DNA of 64,000 nt from Cupriavidus laharis (GTDB lineage: Bacteria; Pseudomonadota; Gammaproteobacteria; Burkholderiales; Burkholderiaceae), in contig NZ_CAJZAI010000003.1 in NCBI RefSeq assembly GCF_914271435.1, positions 248,001 through 312,000 of the forward strand. The letters run 5' to 3'. Shown here in pieces: positions 8,843-18,013 of the stretch; positions within the stretch are counted from its first letter, which is position 1, and the number at the start of each line of letters is the position of its first letter. Under the pieces are notes generated by a model. That model did not search any database, had not been told where the DNA came from, and saw only the letters and a program-made list of their open reading frames with translations. The position numbers were made by a program, and so were the translations under genes.

Positions 8843-10213
8843 ATGCCCACCGATTCCACTAGAAAGCTCCCGACCCCCGACGCTGATCCGACCATGAACC
8901 TCACGCACACCCAGCTGGCCGAACACGGCTACATGTCCGGCTTTGCCAACGAATTCGCCACCGAGGCGCTGCCTGGCGCACTGCCGGTCGGCCAGAACTC
9001 GCCGCAGCGCGCACCGTATGGCCTGTATGCCGAGCAGTTGTCCGGCACGGCCTTCACCGCGCCGCGCGCCCACAACCGCCGGTCGTGGCTGTATCGCATT
9101 CGCCCGGCTGCCATGCACAAGCCATTCACACTGGTGGAGCAGTCGCGTTTCCTGAGCCGCTTCGACGAAGTGCCGCCGTCGCCGAACCAGATGCGCTGGA
9201 GCCCGCCGGCCATGCCTACCACGCCGACGGATTTCGTCGACGGCATCGTCACCATGGCAGGCAACGGCGGCCCGGAAGCCATGACGGGCTGCGGCATTCA
9301 CCTGTACCTGGCCAACCAGTCGATGCAGGATCGCTTCTTCTACAACGCCGACGGCGAAATGCTGATCGTGCCGCAGCAAGGCCGCCTGCTGATGGTGACC
9401 GAGCTGGGCCGCCTGGAAGTCGAACCCCAGGAGATCGTCGTGATCCCGCGCGGCGTACGTTTCCGCGTCGAGTTGCCGGATGGCGAAGCACGCGGCTATA
9501 TCTGCGAGAACTACGGCGCGCTGTTCAAGCTGCCCGACCTGGGCGTGATCGGCTCCAACGGCCTGGCCAACCCGCGCGACTTCATGACCCCGGTGGCCGC
9601 CTACGAGGACCGCGAAGGCGATTTCGAGCTGGTGGCCAAGTTCCAGGGCAACCTGTGGCGTGCCGACATCGGCCATTCGCCGCTGGACGTGGTGGCGTGG
9701 CACGGCAACTTCGCGCCGTACAAGTACGACCTGCGCCGCTTCAACACCATCGGCTCGATCAGCTTCGACCACCCGGACCCGTCGATCTTCCTGGTGCTGC
9801 AGTCGCCGTCGGACACGCCGGGCGTGGACACCATCGATTTCGTCATTTTCGGGCCGCGCTGGCTGGCCATGGAAAACTCGTTCCGTCCGCCCTGGTTCCA
9901 CCGCAATATCGCCAGCGAGTTCATGGGCCTGATCACCGGCGTGTACGACGCCAAGGCCGAGGGCTTCGCGCCGGGCGGCGCCAGCCTGCACAACTGCATG
10001 AGCGGCCACGGCCCCGATGCGGACACCTTTGCCAAGGCCACCTCGGCAGATACCTCCACGCCGCATCACATCACCGACACCATGGCATTCATGTTCGAGA
10101 CGCCGGGCGTGATCCGGCCCACGCCGTACGCGGCCCGTTCGGCATCGCTGCAGCAGGACTACTACACCTGCTGGCAAGGGCTGAAAAAGCACTTCAACCC
10201 GAACGAGCGCTGA
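8843..10213 (+). CDS. hmgA: Homogentisate 1,2-dioxygenase
   Basis: A 456-residue protein of the normal HmgA length. The family start [16 protein letters not shown] and G-Q-N-S-P-Q is present. The C-terminal cupin domain carries the iron-site segments around [16 protein letters not shown] and [10 protein letters not shown]. It cleaves the ring of homogentisate with O2 to maleylacetoacetate in the cytoplasm, the central step of tyrosine and phenylacetate-derivative breakdown. ATG at 8843 gives 30 residues before the conserved block. ATG at 8894 gives 13 and is an equally possible start; neither has a clear ribosome-binding site, suggesting coupling to the gene ending at 8836. Confidence 0.96.
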   Translation: MPTDSTRKLPTPDADPTMNLTHTQLAEHGYMSGFANEFATEALPGALPVGQNSPQRAPYGLYAEQLSGTAFTAPRAHNRRSWLYRIRPAAMHKPFTLVEQSRFLSRFDEVPPSPNQMRWSPPAMPTTPTDFVDGIVTMAGNGGPEAMTGCGIHLYLANQSMQDRFFYNADGEMLIVPQQGRLLMVTELGRLEVEPQEIVVIPRGVRFRVELPDGEARGYICENYGALFKLPDLGVIGSNGLANPRDFMTPVAAYEDREGDFELVAKFQGNLWRADIGHSPLDVVAWHGNFAPYKYDLRRFNTIGSISFDHPDPSIFLVLQSPSDTPGVDTIDFVIFGPRWLAMENSFRPPWFHRNIASEFMGLITGVYDAKAEGFAPGGASLHNCMSGHGPDADTFAKATSADTSTPHHITDTMAFMFETPGVIRPTPYAARSASLQQDYYTCWQGLKKHFNPNER

Positions 10214-10247
10214 GCACGGCAGGCGCTACGCAGATAAAACAAGCAAA

Positions 10248-10273
10248 CGGCACGCGGCAGAGTCCGCGTGCCG
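10248..10273 (+). repeat. Intercistronic hairpin between hmgA and fahA
   Basis: CGGCACGCGG (10248-10257) pairs perfectly with 10264-10273 around a 6-nt loop. It lies in the 82-nt gap, 22 nt before the fahA ATG and upstream of its CCGGAG ribosome-binding site. No T-run follows. It could stabilise processed mRNA ends or attenuate read-through. Confidence 0.5.
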
Positions 10274-10295
10274 CAGACATTTTCCGGAGTACCTC

Positions 10296-11564
10296 ATGAC
10301 CGCCCCGACCACCAGCTGGATTGAATCCGCCAACGACGGCAAGACCCATTTCCCCCTGCAGAACCTGCCGTACGGCATCTTTTCCGTGAAGGGCCAGCCC
10401 GCGCGCGTCGGCGTGGCGATCGGCAATGCCGTGCTGGATCTCGCCGCGCTGGATGAAGCCGGCCTGCTGCCCGCGGCCGCCAAGGGCAGCTTTGCCGCGG
10501 CGAGCCTGAACCGTTTCATCGCACTGGGCAAGCCGGTGTGGTCGGAAACGCGCCAGCGCCTGACCGCGCTGCTGTCGGGCGCCGACGCAGCACTGCGCGA
10601 CGACGCCGCGCTGCGCGACCGCGCGCTGGTGCCGATGGACCAGGCCACGCTGCACCTGCCGGTCGAGATTCCGGGCTACACCGACTTCTATTCGTCGAAG
10701 GAACACGCCACCAACGTCGGCCGCATGTTCCGGGACCCCGACAACGCGCTGCTGCCCAACTGGCTGGAGATCCCCATCGGCTACAACGGCCGCGCCAGCT
10801 CGGTGGTCGTGAGCGGTACCGACCTGCACCGCCCGAACGGCCAGATCAAGCTACCGAATGAGGCGCGCCCGACCTTTGGGGCGTGCCGCAAGCTGGATTT
10901 CGAGCTTGAGGTGGGCTTCATCGTCGGCAAGGAATCCGCGCTGGGCGAGCCGGTCAGCACGGCCGACGCGCCGGACCACATGTTCGGCATGGTGCTGCTC
11001 AATGACTGGAGCGCGCGCGACATCCAGCAGTGGGAATATGTGCCGCTCGGGCCGTTCAATTCGAAGACCTTCGGCACCTCGATTTCGCCGTGGGTCGTGA
11101 CCATGGAAGCGCTGGAGCCGTTCCGCCGCGACAATCCGGCGCAGTCGCCGGAGCCGCTGCTGTACCTGCAGCAGCAGAGCAAGAACGCCTATGACATTGC
11201 GCTCGAAGTGGCGCTGCGCCCGCAAGGCGCCACTGCGCCAAGCACCATCTGCCGCACCAACTTCAAGGCGATGTACTGGACCATGGCGCAGCAACTGGCA
11301 CACCACACGGTGTCGGGCTGCAATGTGCGCGTCGGCGACCTGATGGGCTCGGGCACGATCAGCGGCACCACGCCGGATTCCTATGGCAGCCTGCTGGAGC
11401 TGACCCGCAATGGCGCGGAGCCGCTGAAGCTGGCCGACGGCAGCAGCCGTGCGTTCCTCGAGGACGGCGACGAGGTCATCATGACGGGCTTCGCCGTGGG
11501 CAACGGATTCGTTGTCGGCTTTGGCGACGTGTCGGGCAAGATCCTGCCGGCACCCAAGCCGTAA
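10296..11564 (+). CDS. fahA: Fumarylacetoacetase
   Basis: A 422-residue protein with the usual two-part layout: a small N-terminal SH3-like domain (P-Y-G-I-F-S-V-K-G-Q-P-A-R-V-G-V) and the FAH catalytic domain. The catalytic domain has Y-T-D-F-Y-S-S-K-E-H-A-T-N, L-D-F-E-L-E-V-G-F-I-V-G and N-D-W-S-A-R-D-I-Q, which hold the metal ligands and catalytic residues. It hydrolyses fumarylacetoacetate to fumarate and acetoacetate, the last step of the homogentisate pathway. The maleylacetoacetate isomerase and 4-hydroxyphenylpyruvate dioxygenase genes are not in the window. CCGGAG lies before the ATG. Its stop is only 6 nt from the end of the convergent dehydratase gene. Confidence 0.96.
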   Translation: MTAPTTSWIESANDGKTHFPLQNLPYGIFSVKGQPARVGVAIGNAVLDLAALDEAGLLPAAAKGSFAAASLNRFIALGKPVWSETRQRLTALLSGADAALRDDAALRDRALVPMDQATLHLPVEIPGYTDFYSSKEHATNVGRMFRDPDNALLPNWLEIPIGYNGRASSVVVSGTDLHRPNGQIKLPNEARPTFGACRKLDFELEVGFIVGKESALGEPVSTADAPDHMFGMVLLNDWSARDIQQWEYVPLGPFNSKTFGTSISPWVVTMEALEPFRRDNPAQSPEPLLYLQQQSKNAYDIALEVALRPQGATAPSTICRTNFKAMYWTMAQQLAHHTVSGCNVRVGDLMGSGTISGTTPDSYGSLLELTRNGAEPLKLADGSSRAFLEDGDEVIMTGFAVGNGFVVGFGDVSGKILPAPKP

Positions 11565-11570
11565 GCTTTT

Positions 11571-12032
11571 TCAGGTGGCGCCGGGCAGCGCTACATCCAG
11601 GATGACCGCCGCCCGGCCTGAGAGCAGCCGTTTCCCGCTGCCGCTGGCTTCGAACGCATAGAGCACGTTGGCGCCTTCGCCGCTGATGCGGTGCGCCTCG
11701 ATGGTCAGCGGCCCATCGATGTCGTCGAGCCGATCGACGTCCAGCACCAGCTTGCGCACGCTGGCCAGGTAGCCCATGCGCGGACGCTGCGCGTCCTGCT
11801 GCAGTGCCGCGCCGTGCACGGCCATCGCCTGCGCCGCGTATTCCACGCCGCACACGGCGGCCAGCCGGCCGTGCGTACGCAGCGGGTTGTCGGCATTGCG
11901 GTGGCTGACGGCCTGGCAGCGGATGAAGTCCGAGTCCCAGTCGAGCACGCTGTCGAGCAGGCACATGCTGCCCCAGTGCGGAATCCGGGCCGCGATCCAG
12001 GCGCGATCCAGCGGCGTGTGCGGGGCCGGCAT
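11571..12032 (-). CDS. 3-hydroxyacyl-ACP dehydratase-like hotdog protein (ApeP-type)
   Basis: A 153-residue hotdog-fold protein beginning M-P-A-P-H-T-P-L-D-R-A-W-I. Its I-P-H-W-G-S-M-C-L-L-D-S-V segment corresponds to the active-site H-x8-P/D region of FabZ-like dehydratases; here the residues after the histidine are W-G-S-M rather than R-x-P-F-L. Proteins of this type sit in aryl-polyene and xanthomonadin clusters, where they dehydrate the 3-hydroxyacyl-ACP intermediate to an enoyl-ACP. It is the last gene of the - strand operon, starts 1 nt after the chain-length-factor gene, and is convergent with fahA. Confidence 0.75.
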   Translation of the reverse strand: MPAPHTPLDRAWIAARIPHWGSMCLLDSVLDWDSDFIRCQAVSHRNADNPLRTHGRLAAVCGVEYAAQAMAVHGAALQQDAQRPRMGYLASVRKLVLDVDRLDDIDGPLTIEAHRISGEGANVLYAFEASGSGKRLLSGRAAVILDVALPGAT

Positions 12033-12033
12033 G

Positions 12034-12861
12034 CTATTCGCCAGTCCCGGCGCGCGCCGGCGGCTCCACGGCAACTTGCAGCTGGAGGCCGTCCAGGTAG
12101 TCGAGCACCACAGTGCAGGCCGATTGCATGGCAACAGCGTGCAGCAAAGGCAACGCACGTGCGGTCGGCACGGAACGGCGCAGGTCTTCCAGTGCCGCGT
12201 TTCCCATCTGTGTCGACGGTGCCTGCGACAAGCCAATTTCAATCCGTGCCAGCGATGCCGCGGTGGCATGCGGCGTCAGCAGCAGCGCTATGCCGAATGG
12301 TGCGGGAATAGGACGAAGCGTGCGCAGCGGCTCCGGATAATCCGAGTCGTAGGCGATCAGCAAACATGGTTCCTGGTCGGCCGACACCTGTGCGGCCGTT
12401 TCGAGCAGGCCGGCGCCGAAGCTGGCGTTGAGTGCGCTCAGCACATTGGCTGGCCGCATGGCCCGCGTGGCGATCGACCAGTATCCCGCCGCGACGTTGT
12501 GCACGGAATTGTGGAAGCGGGTGGGCGACATCAGCGGCTCGGGCTGCGCCAGTGCCTCGCAGATGGCGTGGAAGTTGTGCCCGTCGGCGCTTGACGAGGT
12601 AAATACCGTCGGCAGCCCCGCCGCATCCATGCCGCTGGCAGCCACGGCCTGTTGGCCGATCCCAAGCGCCAGGCGGACCGCAGTACCGCTGCGGCGCCGT
12701 TCAGCAGGGGGCAGCATGGCCGGCGGCGCCAGTTCGGTCGGGGCGGCCTGGTAGGGTTGCCGGCCGGCCAGCACTTCACTTGCCTGTGCCCAGCTGCCAA
12801 GCCCGGGGCCGAGCACGCCAATGCTTTCGATGAAGGCGAGAAGCGGTGTGGCCATGGTCAT
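12034..12861 (-). CDS. Beta-ketoacyl synthase-like chain-length-factor protein without active-site Cys
   Basis: A 275-residue protein, about two thirds of a normal ketosynthase, matching only the N-terminal ketosynthase half. The region where a ketosynthase would carry S-A-C-S-S-G reads L-N-A-S-F-G-A-G, so the nucleophilic cysteine is absent. The late thiolase-fold histidines are missing with the C-terminal half. Such proteins pair with the active ketosynthase in aryl-polyene systems and act as a chain-length factor; the partner here would be the gene directly upstream. The ATG at 12861 shares an ATGA overlap with the ketosynthase stop, supporting coupling and a complex. A catalytic role alone is unlikely. 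Confidence 0.75.
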   Translation of the reverse strand: MTMATPLLAFIESIGVLGPGLGSWAQASEVLAGRQPYQAAPTELAPPAMLPPAERRRSGTAVRLALGIGQQAVAASGMDAAGLPTVFTSSSADGHNFHAICEALAQPEPLMSPTRFHNSVHNVAAGYWSIATRAMRPANVLSALNASFGAGLLETAAQVSADQEPCLLIAYDSDYPEPLRTLRPIPAPFGIALLLTPHATAASLARIEIGLSQAPSTQMGNAALEDLRRSVPTARALPLLHAVAMQSACTVVLDYLDGLQLQVAVEPPARAGTGE

Positions 12862-14102
12862 TGCCCGCCGGTTGCACGCCCGAGCAGCAGGCTGCAATTG
12901 GAACCGCCGAAGCCGAACGCGTTGCTCAGCACATAGTGCAGTGGCTGTTCGCTGCCGGCCAGCCGATAGTCGACCGCCAGCGCGGAATCCGCTTGCGTGG
13001 TGTTGATGCCGCCCGGCAGGAGTCCATGGCGCAGGGCCAGCGCGCAGATCACGGCTTCCAGTGCGCCGGCGGCGCCGAGCGTGTGTCCGGTGGCGCCCTT
13101 GGTGGAACTGCAAGGTGTACCAGGCAGCAGCGCCTTCATCGCGCGCGCTTCGGTGGCGTCATTGGCGCGTGTGGCGGTGCCGTGCAGGTTCACGTAGTCG
13201 ACCTGTGCCGGCGAGACGCCGGCGCTGGCCAGGGCCTGCTGCATGGCGATGCGCGCACCCAGTCCCTCCGGGTGAGGGGACGACATATGGTGCGCGTCGC
13301 TCGATTCACCGATGCCAAGCAGCAGGATGGCGCCGTCCGGCGCGGGCTCCGGTGCACGTTCGAGCAGAATGAAGGCAGCGGCCTCGCCGATCGAGATGCC
13401 GTTGCGGTTGGCGTCGAACGGCCGGCACGGCTGGTCTGAGAGCAATTCCAGGGAATCGAAGCCATACAGCGTGGTGTGGCACAGCGAGTCCACGCCTCCC
13501 ACCACGGCCGCATCGATCAGCCCGGCTTCCATCAGGCGGCGCGCCGAGGTGAACACCTTGGCGCCCGATGAGCATGCCGACGACACCGCGCTTGCCGGGC
13601 CTTGCAGCCCGAAGTACGCGCGCACGAAGCCTGGCAGTGAATACGGGCTGTGGGTGCCGGCATAGCTGAACCCTGCCGGCAGCGCGCCGGTCTGCGGGTC
13701 ACGCTGGCGGTAGGCCAGTTCGGTCTGCAGCACGCCTGCCGTGCTGGTGCCGAGGAACACCCCGACGCGGTCCGCGCCGTACCGTGCCACGGCCTCCCGC
13801 ACGCGGTCAGCAAAACCATCCTGTTCCAGCGCCAGCAACGCCAGCCGATTATTGCGGCAATCAAAGTCCGCCAGCGCCGCTGGCAAGGTGATGTCATCGA
13901 CGCCCGGTATCTCGCCAACCCAGGTATCCAGCTTTACGCCGCCGAATTGGCATGGAGCCAGGCCGCCGCGCTGCTCGCGCAGGGCGCTCAGCGTGTCGTC
14001 AAGCCCGGTGCCGATGCAACTGGTGGCAGTGAAATGCGAGAGATGGAGCGGCGACACGGAGAGCGGTGTTGGTGGGATCGCGGGGTGCGGCCATTGTATC
14101 AA
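12858..14102 (-). CDS. Beta-ketoacyl-ACP synthase (FabF/APE type)
   Basis: A 414-residue condensing enzyme with the full Cys-His-His set: C177 in V-S-S-A-C-S-S-G, H307 in N-L-H-G-T-A-T-R and H340 in K-G-A-T-G-H-T-L-G-A-A-G-A. It would elongate an ACP-bound chain with malonyl-ACP. The longest frame starts at a TTG (14102) that gives a TTGA overlap with the upstream deacetylase stop. A GTG at 14057 would start nearer the conserved L-H-L-S-H-F-T-A-T-S-C segment and is a real alternative. It is followed by the truncated ketosynthase-like partner. Its place in a cluster with an MMPL exporter and LolA-like protein indicates polyene-type rather than housekeeping fatty acid synthesis. Confidence 0.85.
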   Translation of the reverse strand: MIQWPHPAIPPTPLSVSPLHLSHFTATSCIGTGLDDTLSALREQRGGLAPCQFGGVKLDTWVGEIPGVDDITLPAALADFDCRNNRLALLALEQDGFADRVREAVARYGADRVGVFLGTSTAGVLQTELAYRQRDPQTGALPAGFSYAGTHSPYSLPGFVRAYFGLQGPASAVSSACSSGAKVFTSARRLMEAGLIDAAVVGGVDSLCHTTLYGFDSLELLSDQPCRPFDANRNGISIGEAAAFILLERAPEPAPDGAILLLGIGESSDAHHMSSPHPEGLGARIAMQQALASAGVSPAQVDYVNLHGTATRANDATEARAMKALLPGTPCSSTKGATGHTLGAAGALEAVICALALRHGLLPGGINTTQADSALAVDYRLAGSEQPLHYVLSNAFGFGGSNCSLLLGRATGGQ

Positions 14103-14983
14103 GCAGGGCGCGCGGGCCCCGCCGCCATGCCGGTACGCAGTGTCACGCAGCGCAGGCCCGCGTCAGCGATGGCGCAGAGCAGCCCTGGCAGCACGGTCGT
14201 GCAGTGCGGCTCGCCGGCAGGATCGGCACCGCTGTTCCCGTCGTGCAACAGCAGGATGTCGCCGGCGGCCAGGTTGCGCGTGAGGCGCTGCGCGACGCGG
14301 GCGGCACGGTCGCCGTTGCGTGTATCGAAGCCGCGCCGGGTCCACGCGGCAAGCTGCAATCCTTCCGCGCACAGTACGGGTTCCAGGAACGGGTTGCGCA
14401 GGCCGGCCGGGGCGCGGAAATAGCGGGGCGCCTGCCCGGTGATTTCGGTGAGCAGTTGCTGGGCGGCGCGGATTTCCCGCCGCATGCGCCTTGGCCCGAA
14501 CACCGAGAAATCCAGCCGGTGATGCATGCTGTGGTTCTCCACCGCATGGCCGCGGCGCGCGATCTCGCGCACCAGGGCGGGGTATTGCGCCGCGCGCTCG
14601 CCGACACAGAAGAAGGTGGCCCGCGCACCATGCTGGTCGAGCAGGTCGAGCACGCGCGGCGTGAGTTCCGGGTGGGGGCCGTCGTCGAACGTCAGGGCCA
14701 CGCAGGCGCCGGCGGTGGGCGGCAGGCGCAGCACGTTCGGGCCCAGCCAGGTGCTGCGCGGCCACAGCCCCACGGTCGCCAGCGTAGCATGCGTGGCGCC
14801 CACGCCTGCAGCGGCCCAGGCCAGCATGGACGGCTCAGCCAGCACGGCTGCGGCAGCGCCCACGTGGACCAGGCCCGCGCCGTACAGCAGCGTGCCTGGC
14901 CGCCAGCGGCGCGCCGGCGACGACATCGTGCCCTGGCCGGATGCGGACAGTGGAGCCGGGGGTTTTATCTCAGATGTCTTCAT
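14099..14983 (-). CDS. Polysaccharide deacetylase family protein with N-terminal membrane segments
   Basis: About 294 residues. Two hydrophobic stretches near the N-terminus suggest membrane anchoring. The NodB domain follows with all main motifs: T-F-D-D-G-P-H-P (metal Asp), H-x3-H as E-N-H-S-M-H-H, R-A-P-A-G, and I-L-L-L-H-D-G near the end. Family members deacetylate N-acetyl sugars, or occasionally act as other hydrolases, usually outside the cytoplasm. It is embedded between the exporter and ketosynthase genes with overlaps on both sides, so it belongs to this operon. Its substrate could be a glycosylated lipid product. Start uncertain: ATG at 14983 (14-nt overlap) is preferred over 15001 or 14926. 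Confidence 0.8.
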   Translation of the reverse strand: MKTSEIKPPAPLSASGQGTMSSPARRWRPGTLLYGAGLVHVGAAAAVLAEPSMLAWAAAGVGATHATLATVGLWPRSTWLGPNVLRLPPTAGACVALTFDDGPHPELTPRVLDLLDQHGARATFFCVGERAAQYPALVREIARRGHAVENHSMHHRLDFSVFGPRRMRREIRAAQQLLTEITGQAPRYFRAPAGLRNPFLEPVLCAEGLQLAAWTRRGFDTRNGDRAARVAQRLTRNLAAGDILLLHDGNSGADPAGEPHCTTVLPGLLCAIADAGLRCVTLRTGMAAGPARPA

Positions 14984-17405
14984 CTTGCCTGTCACGGGCA
15001 TGGCTGCCGCTTGCCGGCGCCAGGATGGCCGAGAAGCACAACGCCAGCACCGCCCCCGGCCCCACGGTCAGGCCGAAGGCCTTGAGCAGCGGCAGGTCCG
15101 ACCAGGCCAGCAGCCCGAAAGCCGCCACGGTAGTCAGGTTGGCCAGCAGCAGCGATACCAGTGTATGCGCGGAAATGGCCGTCGCCGGGCCTGTGCTGGC
15201 TGTGCCATGGAAGAAGAGCGCATAGTTCGATCCCACTGCCACCAGAAGCAGCAGGCCAACCAGGTGCAGAAGATTGAGCGGCTGCCCCAGCGCTGCCAGT
15301 CCGCCCATGACGGCCAGCGCCGCGGCGGCGAGCGGAAGCACGGTCGCCAGCACGCGCCGGGGCGAACGCAGCGCCACCGACAGCAGCACCAGGATGGCGA
15401 GCACGCCACCCAGGGACAGGTGCAGCGCCTCGCGCATATAACCGCCGTAGAGCTGGTCCGACTCGCGCTTGAGGTCGACAAAGAGCGCGTGGCTGACGCC
15501 GGCGCGGTCCAGCGCCGCGCGTACCGGCTGGCTGTCCAGCACATCGGTGGCCTTGGCAGATGCCGGCGCGCGCAAGGGCAGGGTGGCGTTCCAGTGGTCG
15601 CCGCGTTGCGTGAGCAGGGCGTCGATGGCAAGCGCCATCGACGTGCCCTTCAGGTCTTTGCGCTGCAGCAGCGCAGCGGTGCGCGCCTGCCCGGCCTCGG
15701 CCAGGAACGGCGCGAACAGTTCCGGGCGCACCGGCTGCTGCGCCACCGCCGTGCGCAGGCGCTGCGCCAGTTCGTCGGCCGGGGGCAGGCTGGCCTGGCG
15801 TGCGCGCTGCGTGGCGGCGCTCGGCAGGTAGCGTGCCGGGCTTTCATAGCCGCCGATGACGCCGGACGCCACCAGCGGGTCGAGTTCGCGCGCCACGCGC
15901 TCGGCACCTTGCAACACGGATTCCTGGTCCGGGCCAGACAGCACCACGAGATAACGCACATCGGGCGCGCCAAGGTCCGCGCGCAGCGCGGCGTCCAGGG
16001 CCTGGTCCGCGGCGGGCACCGGACTCAGCGCCGACAGCTCGCGTCCCCACAGGCTGTCGTGGCGGACCCAAAGTACGGCGCAGGCAGCCAGGGCCACCAC
16101 AGCCACCAGCCACCGCAGGCGGCCTGCGCGGGCGACCAGCGCGGCCAGGCGCGTGCCCAGCGGCGTGACGTCGCGCAGGTGCAGGGTGGACGGAACCAGG
16201 TGCGGCAGCACGAAGCGCGTGACCAGCGCCGCGGTGGCCAGGCCGGCGATCGAGTACAGGCCGAGTTGCGCCAGCCCCGGAAAGCCGGACAGCAGCAGCG
16301 AGGCAAAGCCGCACACCGAAGTCAGCACGCCGAGCCGCACGGTCGGCCAGAAGCCGGCAATCCACGCGCGGTTGTCGCGCTGCCCGCCGCGCGTGTACTG
16401 CGCCGACTGGACGAACAGGTAGATCGAGTAGTCCACGGCTTCGCCGATCAGCGTGGTGCCGAAACCGAGCGTCAGCCCGTGCACCGTACCGCCGAAGCCA
16501 AGGCTGACCGCCGCCACGCCGGCCAGCGCGCCGGACAGCACCGGAACCAGCCCGAGCCCCAGCAGCGGCACGGACCGGTACACCACAAGCAAGAGCGTAA
16601 CGATGATGGCGATGCCGATGGCCGACAATCGCTCCACATCGTGCCGGATCGTGTCGCGTGCCTTGACCGAGAATACGCCGGGGCCGGTCATCACGAGCCG
16701 GTACGGACCAGTGCTGGCCGCATCGGCGAACGCCTCGCGGATGGCGTCAATCGCCTTGGCCTGGCCGTCGGTATCGGAGCCGGCACTGGCCGTCTGCGCC
16801 AGCAGCACGGCCCGCCGGCCATCGCGCGAGACCCAGGCGCCCGCATGCATCGGCACGCGCTGCCGGGCGTCGAGCTGCGACATCACCGACATCACCTCGC
16901 CGGTGGGGTCGCGCGGCAGCAGCGACTTGGTGAAGAGCCCTGCGGGCGAAGCCAGCAGGTCGAAGGTATCGGCGACGGCTGCCGTGAGCCCCGGCTGCGA
17001 GAACCGTTCTGGCGTGACCGTCGGGCTCAGCAGGTAGCGGTGGTTGTAGAGATAGCGCTGGTCGGCGGCCTGGTTGACCGGCTCGCCATTGCTGATGGCG
17101 GAAAAGCGCGCATCCTGGCGGAGGTGCGCGGCCATGGCGCGCGATACGGCCGCGCGTCCGTCTGCGTCGCCGCCTTCCACGCCGACCAGGATCAGGCGCG
17201 AGACCAGCCCTTCGCGCAACTGGTCCGCCAGCAACTGCTGTTCGGCGCTGGGCATGCGCGGCAGGAAGGCCGACAGGTCGGCAGTGAAGCCGGTACGCGT
17301 GACGACTGCCGCGCAGGCCAGCAGCCACGCCAGCCAGAGCGCCACGGCCAGGCGTGAGGCCGGCAGGGCGGTTGGGCGCGGCCCGCCGCGCGGCGCGAGC
17401 GTCAT
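14970..17405 (-). CDS. MMPL/RND-type exporter
   Basis: An 811-residue membrane protein with the duplicated RND plan: one N-terminal helix (about 20-40), a periplasmic domain, five helices (about 260-440) with G-E-A-V-D-Y-S-I-Y-L-F in the functional helix, then a second helix, loop and five-helix bundle ending near the C-terminus. The second half carries G-S-N-Y-A-L-F-F instead of the G-x-x-x-D-Y motif. Such proteins are the putative exporters of aryl-polyene and xanthomonadin lipids, carrying product across the inner membrane. It has an ATGA overlap with the LolA-like gene, a plausible periplasmic partner. Cargo is inferred from the cluster. Confidence 0.85.
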   Translation of the reverse strand: MTLAPRGGPRPTALPASRLAVALWLAWLLACAAVVTRTGFTADLSAFLPRMPSAEQQLLADQLREGLVSRLILVGVEGGDADGRAAVSRAMAAHLRQDARFSAISNGEPVNQAADQRYLYNHRYLLSPTVTPERFSQPGLTAAVADTFDLLASPAGLFTKSLLPRDPTGEVMSVMSQLDARQRVPMHAGAWVSRDGRRAVLLAQTASAGSDTDGQAKAIDAIREAFADAASTGPYRLVMTGPGVFSVKARDTIRHDVERLSAIGIAIIVTLLLVVYRSVPLLGLGLVPVLSGALAGVAAVSLGFGGTVHGLTLGFGTTLIGEAVDYSIYLFVQSAQYTRGGQRDNRAWIAGFWPTVRLGVLTSVCGFASLLLSGFPGLAQLGLYSIAGLATAALVTRFVLPHLVPSTLHLRDVTPLGTRLAALVARAGRLRWLVAVVALAACAVLWVRHDSLWGRELSALSPVPAADQALDAALRADLGAPDVRYLVVLSGPDQESVLQGAERVARELDPLVASGVIGGYESPARYLPSAATQRARQASLPPADELAQRLRTAVAQQPVRPELFAPFLAEAGQARTAALLQRKDLKGTSMALAIDALLTQRGDHWNATLPLRAPASAKATDVLDSQPVRAALDRAGVSHALFVDLKRESDQLYGGYMREALHLSLGGVLAILVLLSVALRSPRRVLATVLPLAAAALAVMGGLAALGQPLNLLHLVGLLLLVAVGSNYALFFHGTASTGPATAISAHTLVSLLLANLTTVAAFGLLAWSDLPLLKAFGLTVGPGAVLALCFSAILAPASGSHARDRQDEDI

Positions 17406-18010
17406 GGCCTGGCGGTGGGGCGGATCTTCATGACCGAGCGGTCACCGTCGGCCTGGCGGATTTCCACGCTGTCGAGCGTGTCATGAGCGCCGTCGATGCG
17501 CACCTGGCTGACCATGGCGGCCATGCGCGAATCGGCCGGCGTGAGGATCAGCGTCCAGCGGCTGGCGCGCCCTTCCAGTCCGAGCTTGTAGTAGCGCTCC
17601 AGTGCGGTGCGGTTGCCCGCGAGCGTGCCGCGGATGCTCTCGATGAAGGCGGCGACTTCCGGGTAGTTCTGCAGCGGCATGGTGTAGCGCTTGCCGCCGC
17701 GCTCCACGGTCATCATGTCGCCGTCCAGCACCAGGTTTTCCGGCTTGGGCGTGACGGTGCGCTTCTCCAGGTGGTCGGGTGCGACGAACACCAGCTCGCC
17801 GCTCGATTCCACCGGGCGCTCCAGCATGGCCAGGTACTTCTTCTCGGTGAACTGTACGCGGCCGGACTTGCGTTGCGCGAGCGCGGACATGAGTTGGTCC
17901 ACGCCCCACGCCGCGGGGCCGCTGTCCGCGGCCAGCGCCGGGACGGTCATGCCGGGCAGCAGCGCAGCGCACAGCAGCAGGGCTGGCAGGGTCAGGCGGA
18001 TTCGGCGCAT
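17402..18010 (-). CDS. LolA-like outer-membrane lipid carrier
   Basis: A 202-residue secreted protein. A Sec signal peptide (basic M-R-R-I-R then a hydrophobic run, cleavage after A-L-A near residue 27) is followed by a LolA-like fold: G-R-V-Q-F-T-E-K-K-Y-L and S-S-G-E-L-V-F-V-A-P-D-H-L-E-K. True LolA carries lipoproteins from inner to outer membrane. Relatives in aryl-polyene clusters are thought to shuttle the lipid product. Here the MMPL exporter gene follows immediately with an ATGA overlap, supporting a two-step export path. It is not the housekeeping LolA, judged by context. Confidence 0.8.
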   Translation of the reverse strand: MRRIRLTLPALLLCAALLPGMTVPALAADSGPAAWGVDQLMSALAQRKSGRVQFTEKKYLAMLERPVESSGELVFVAPDHLEKRTVTPKPENLVLDGDMMTVERGGKRYTMPLQNYPEVAAFIESIRGTLAGNRTALERYYKLGLEGRASRWTLILTPADSRMAAMVSQVRIDGAHDTLDSVEIRQADGDRSVMKIRPTARP

Positions 18011-18013
18011 GGG

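Noticed and set aside
7571..10192. Long - strand open frame across the hydroxylase and hmgA
   Set aside because: Antisense to two enzymes with full motifs; no recognisable protein features.
14526..17357. Long + strand open frame of about 940 codons across the MMPL exporter
   Set aside because: The - strand has a clear MMPL protein with membrane helices. The + frame is Arg/Gln/His-rich low-complexity shadow sequence.
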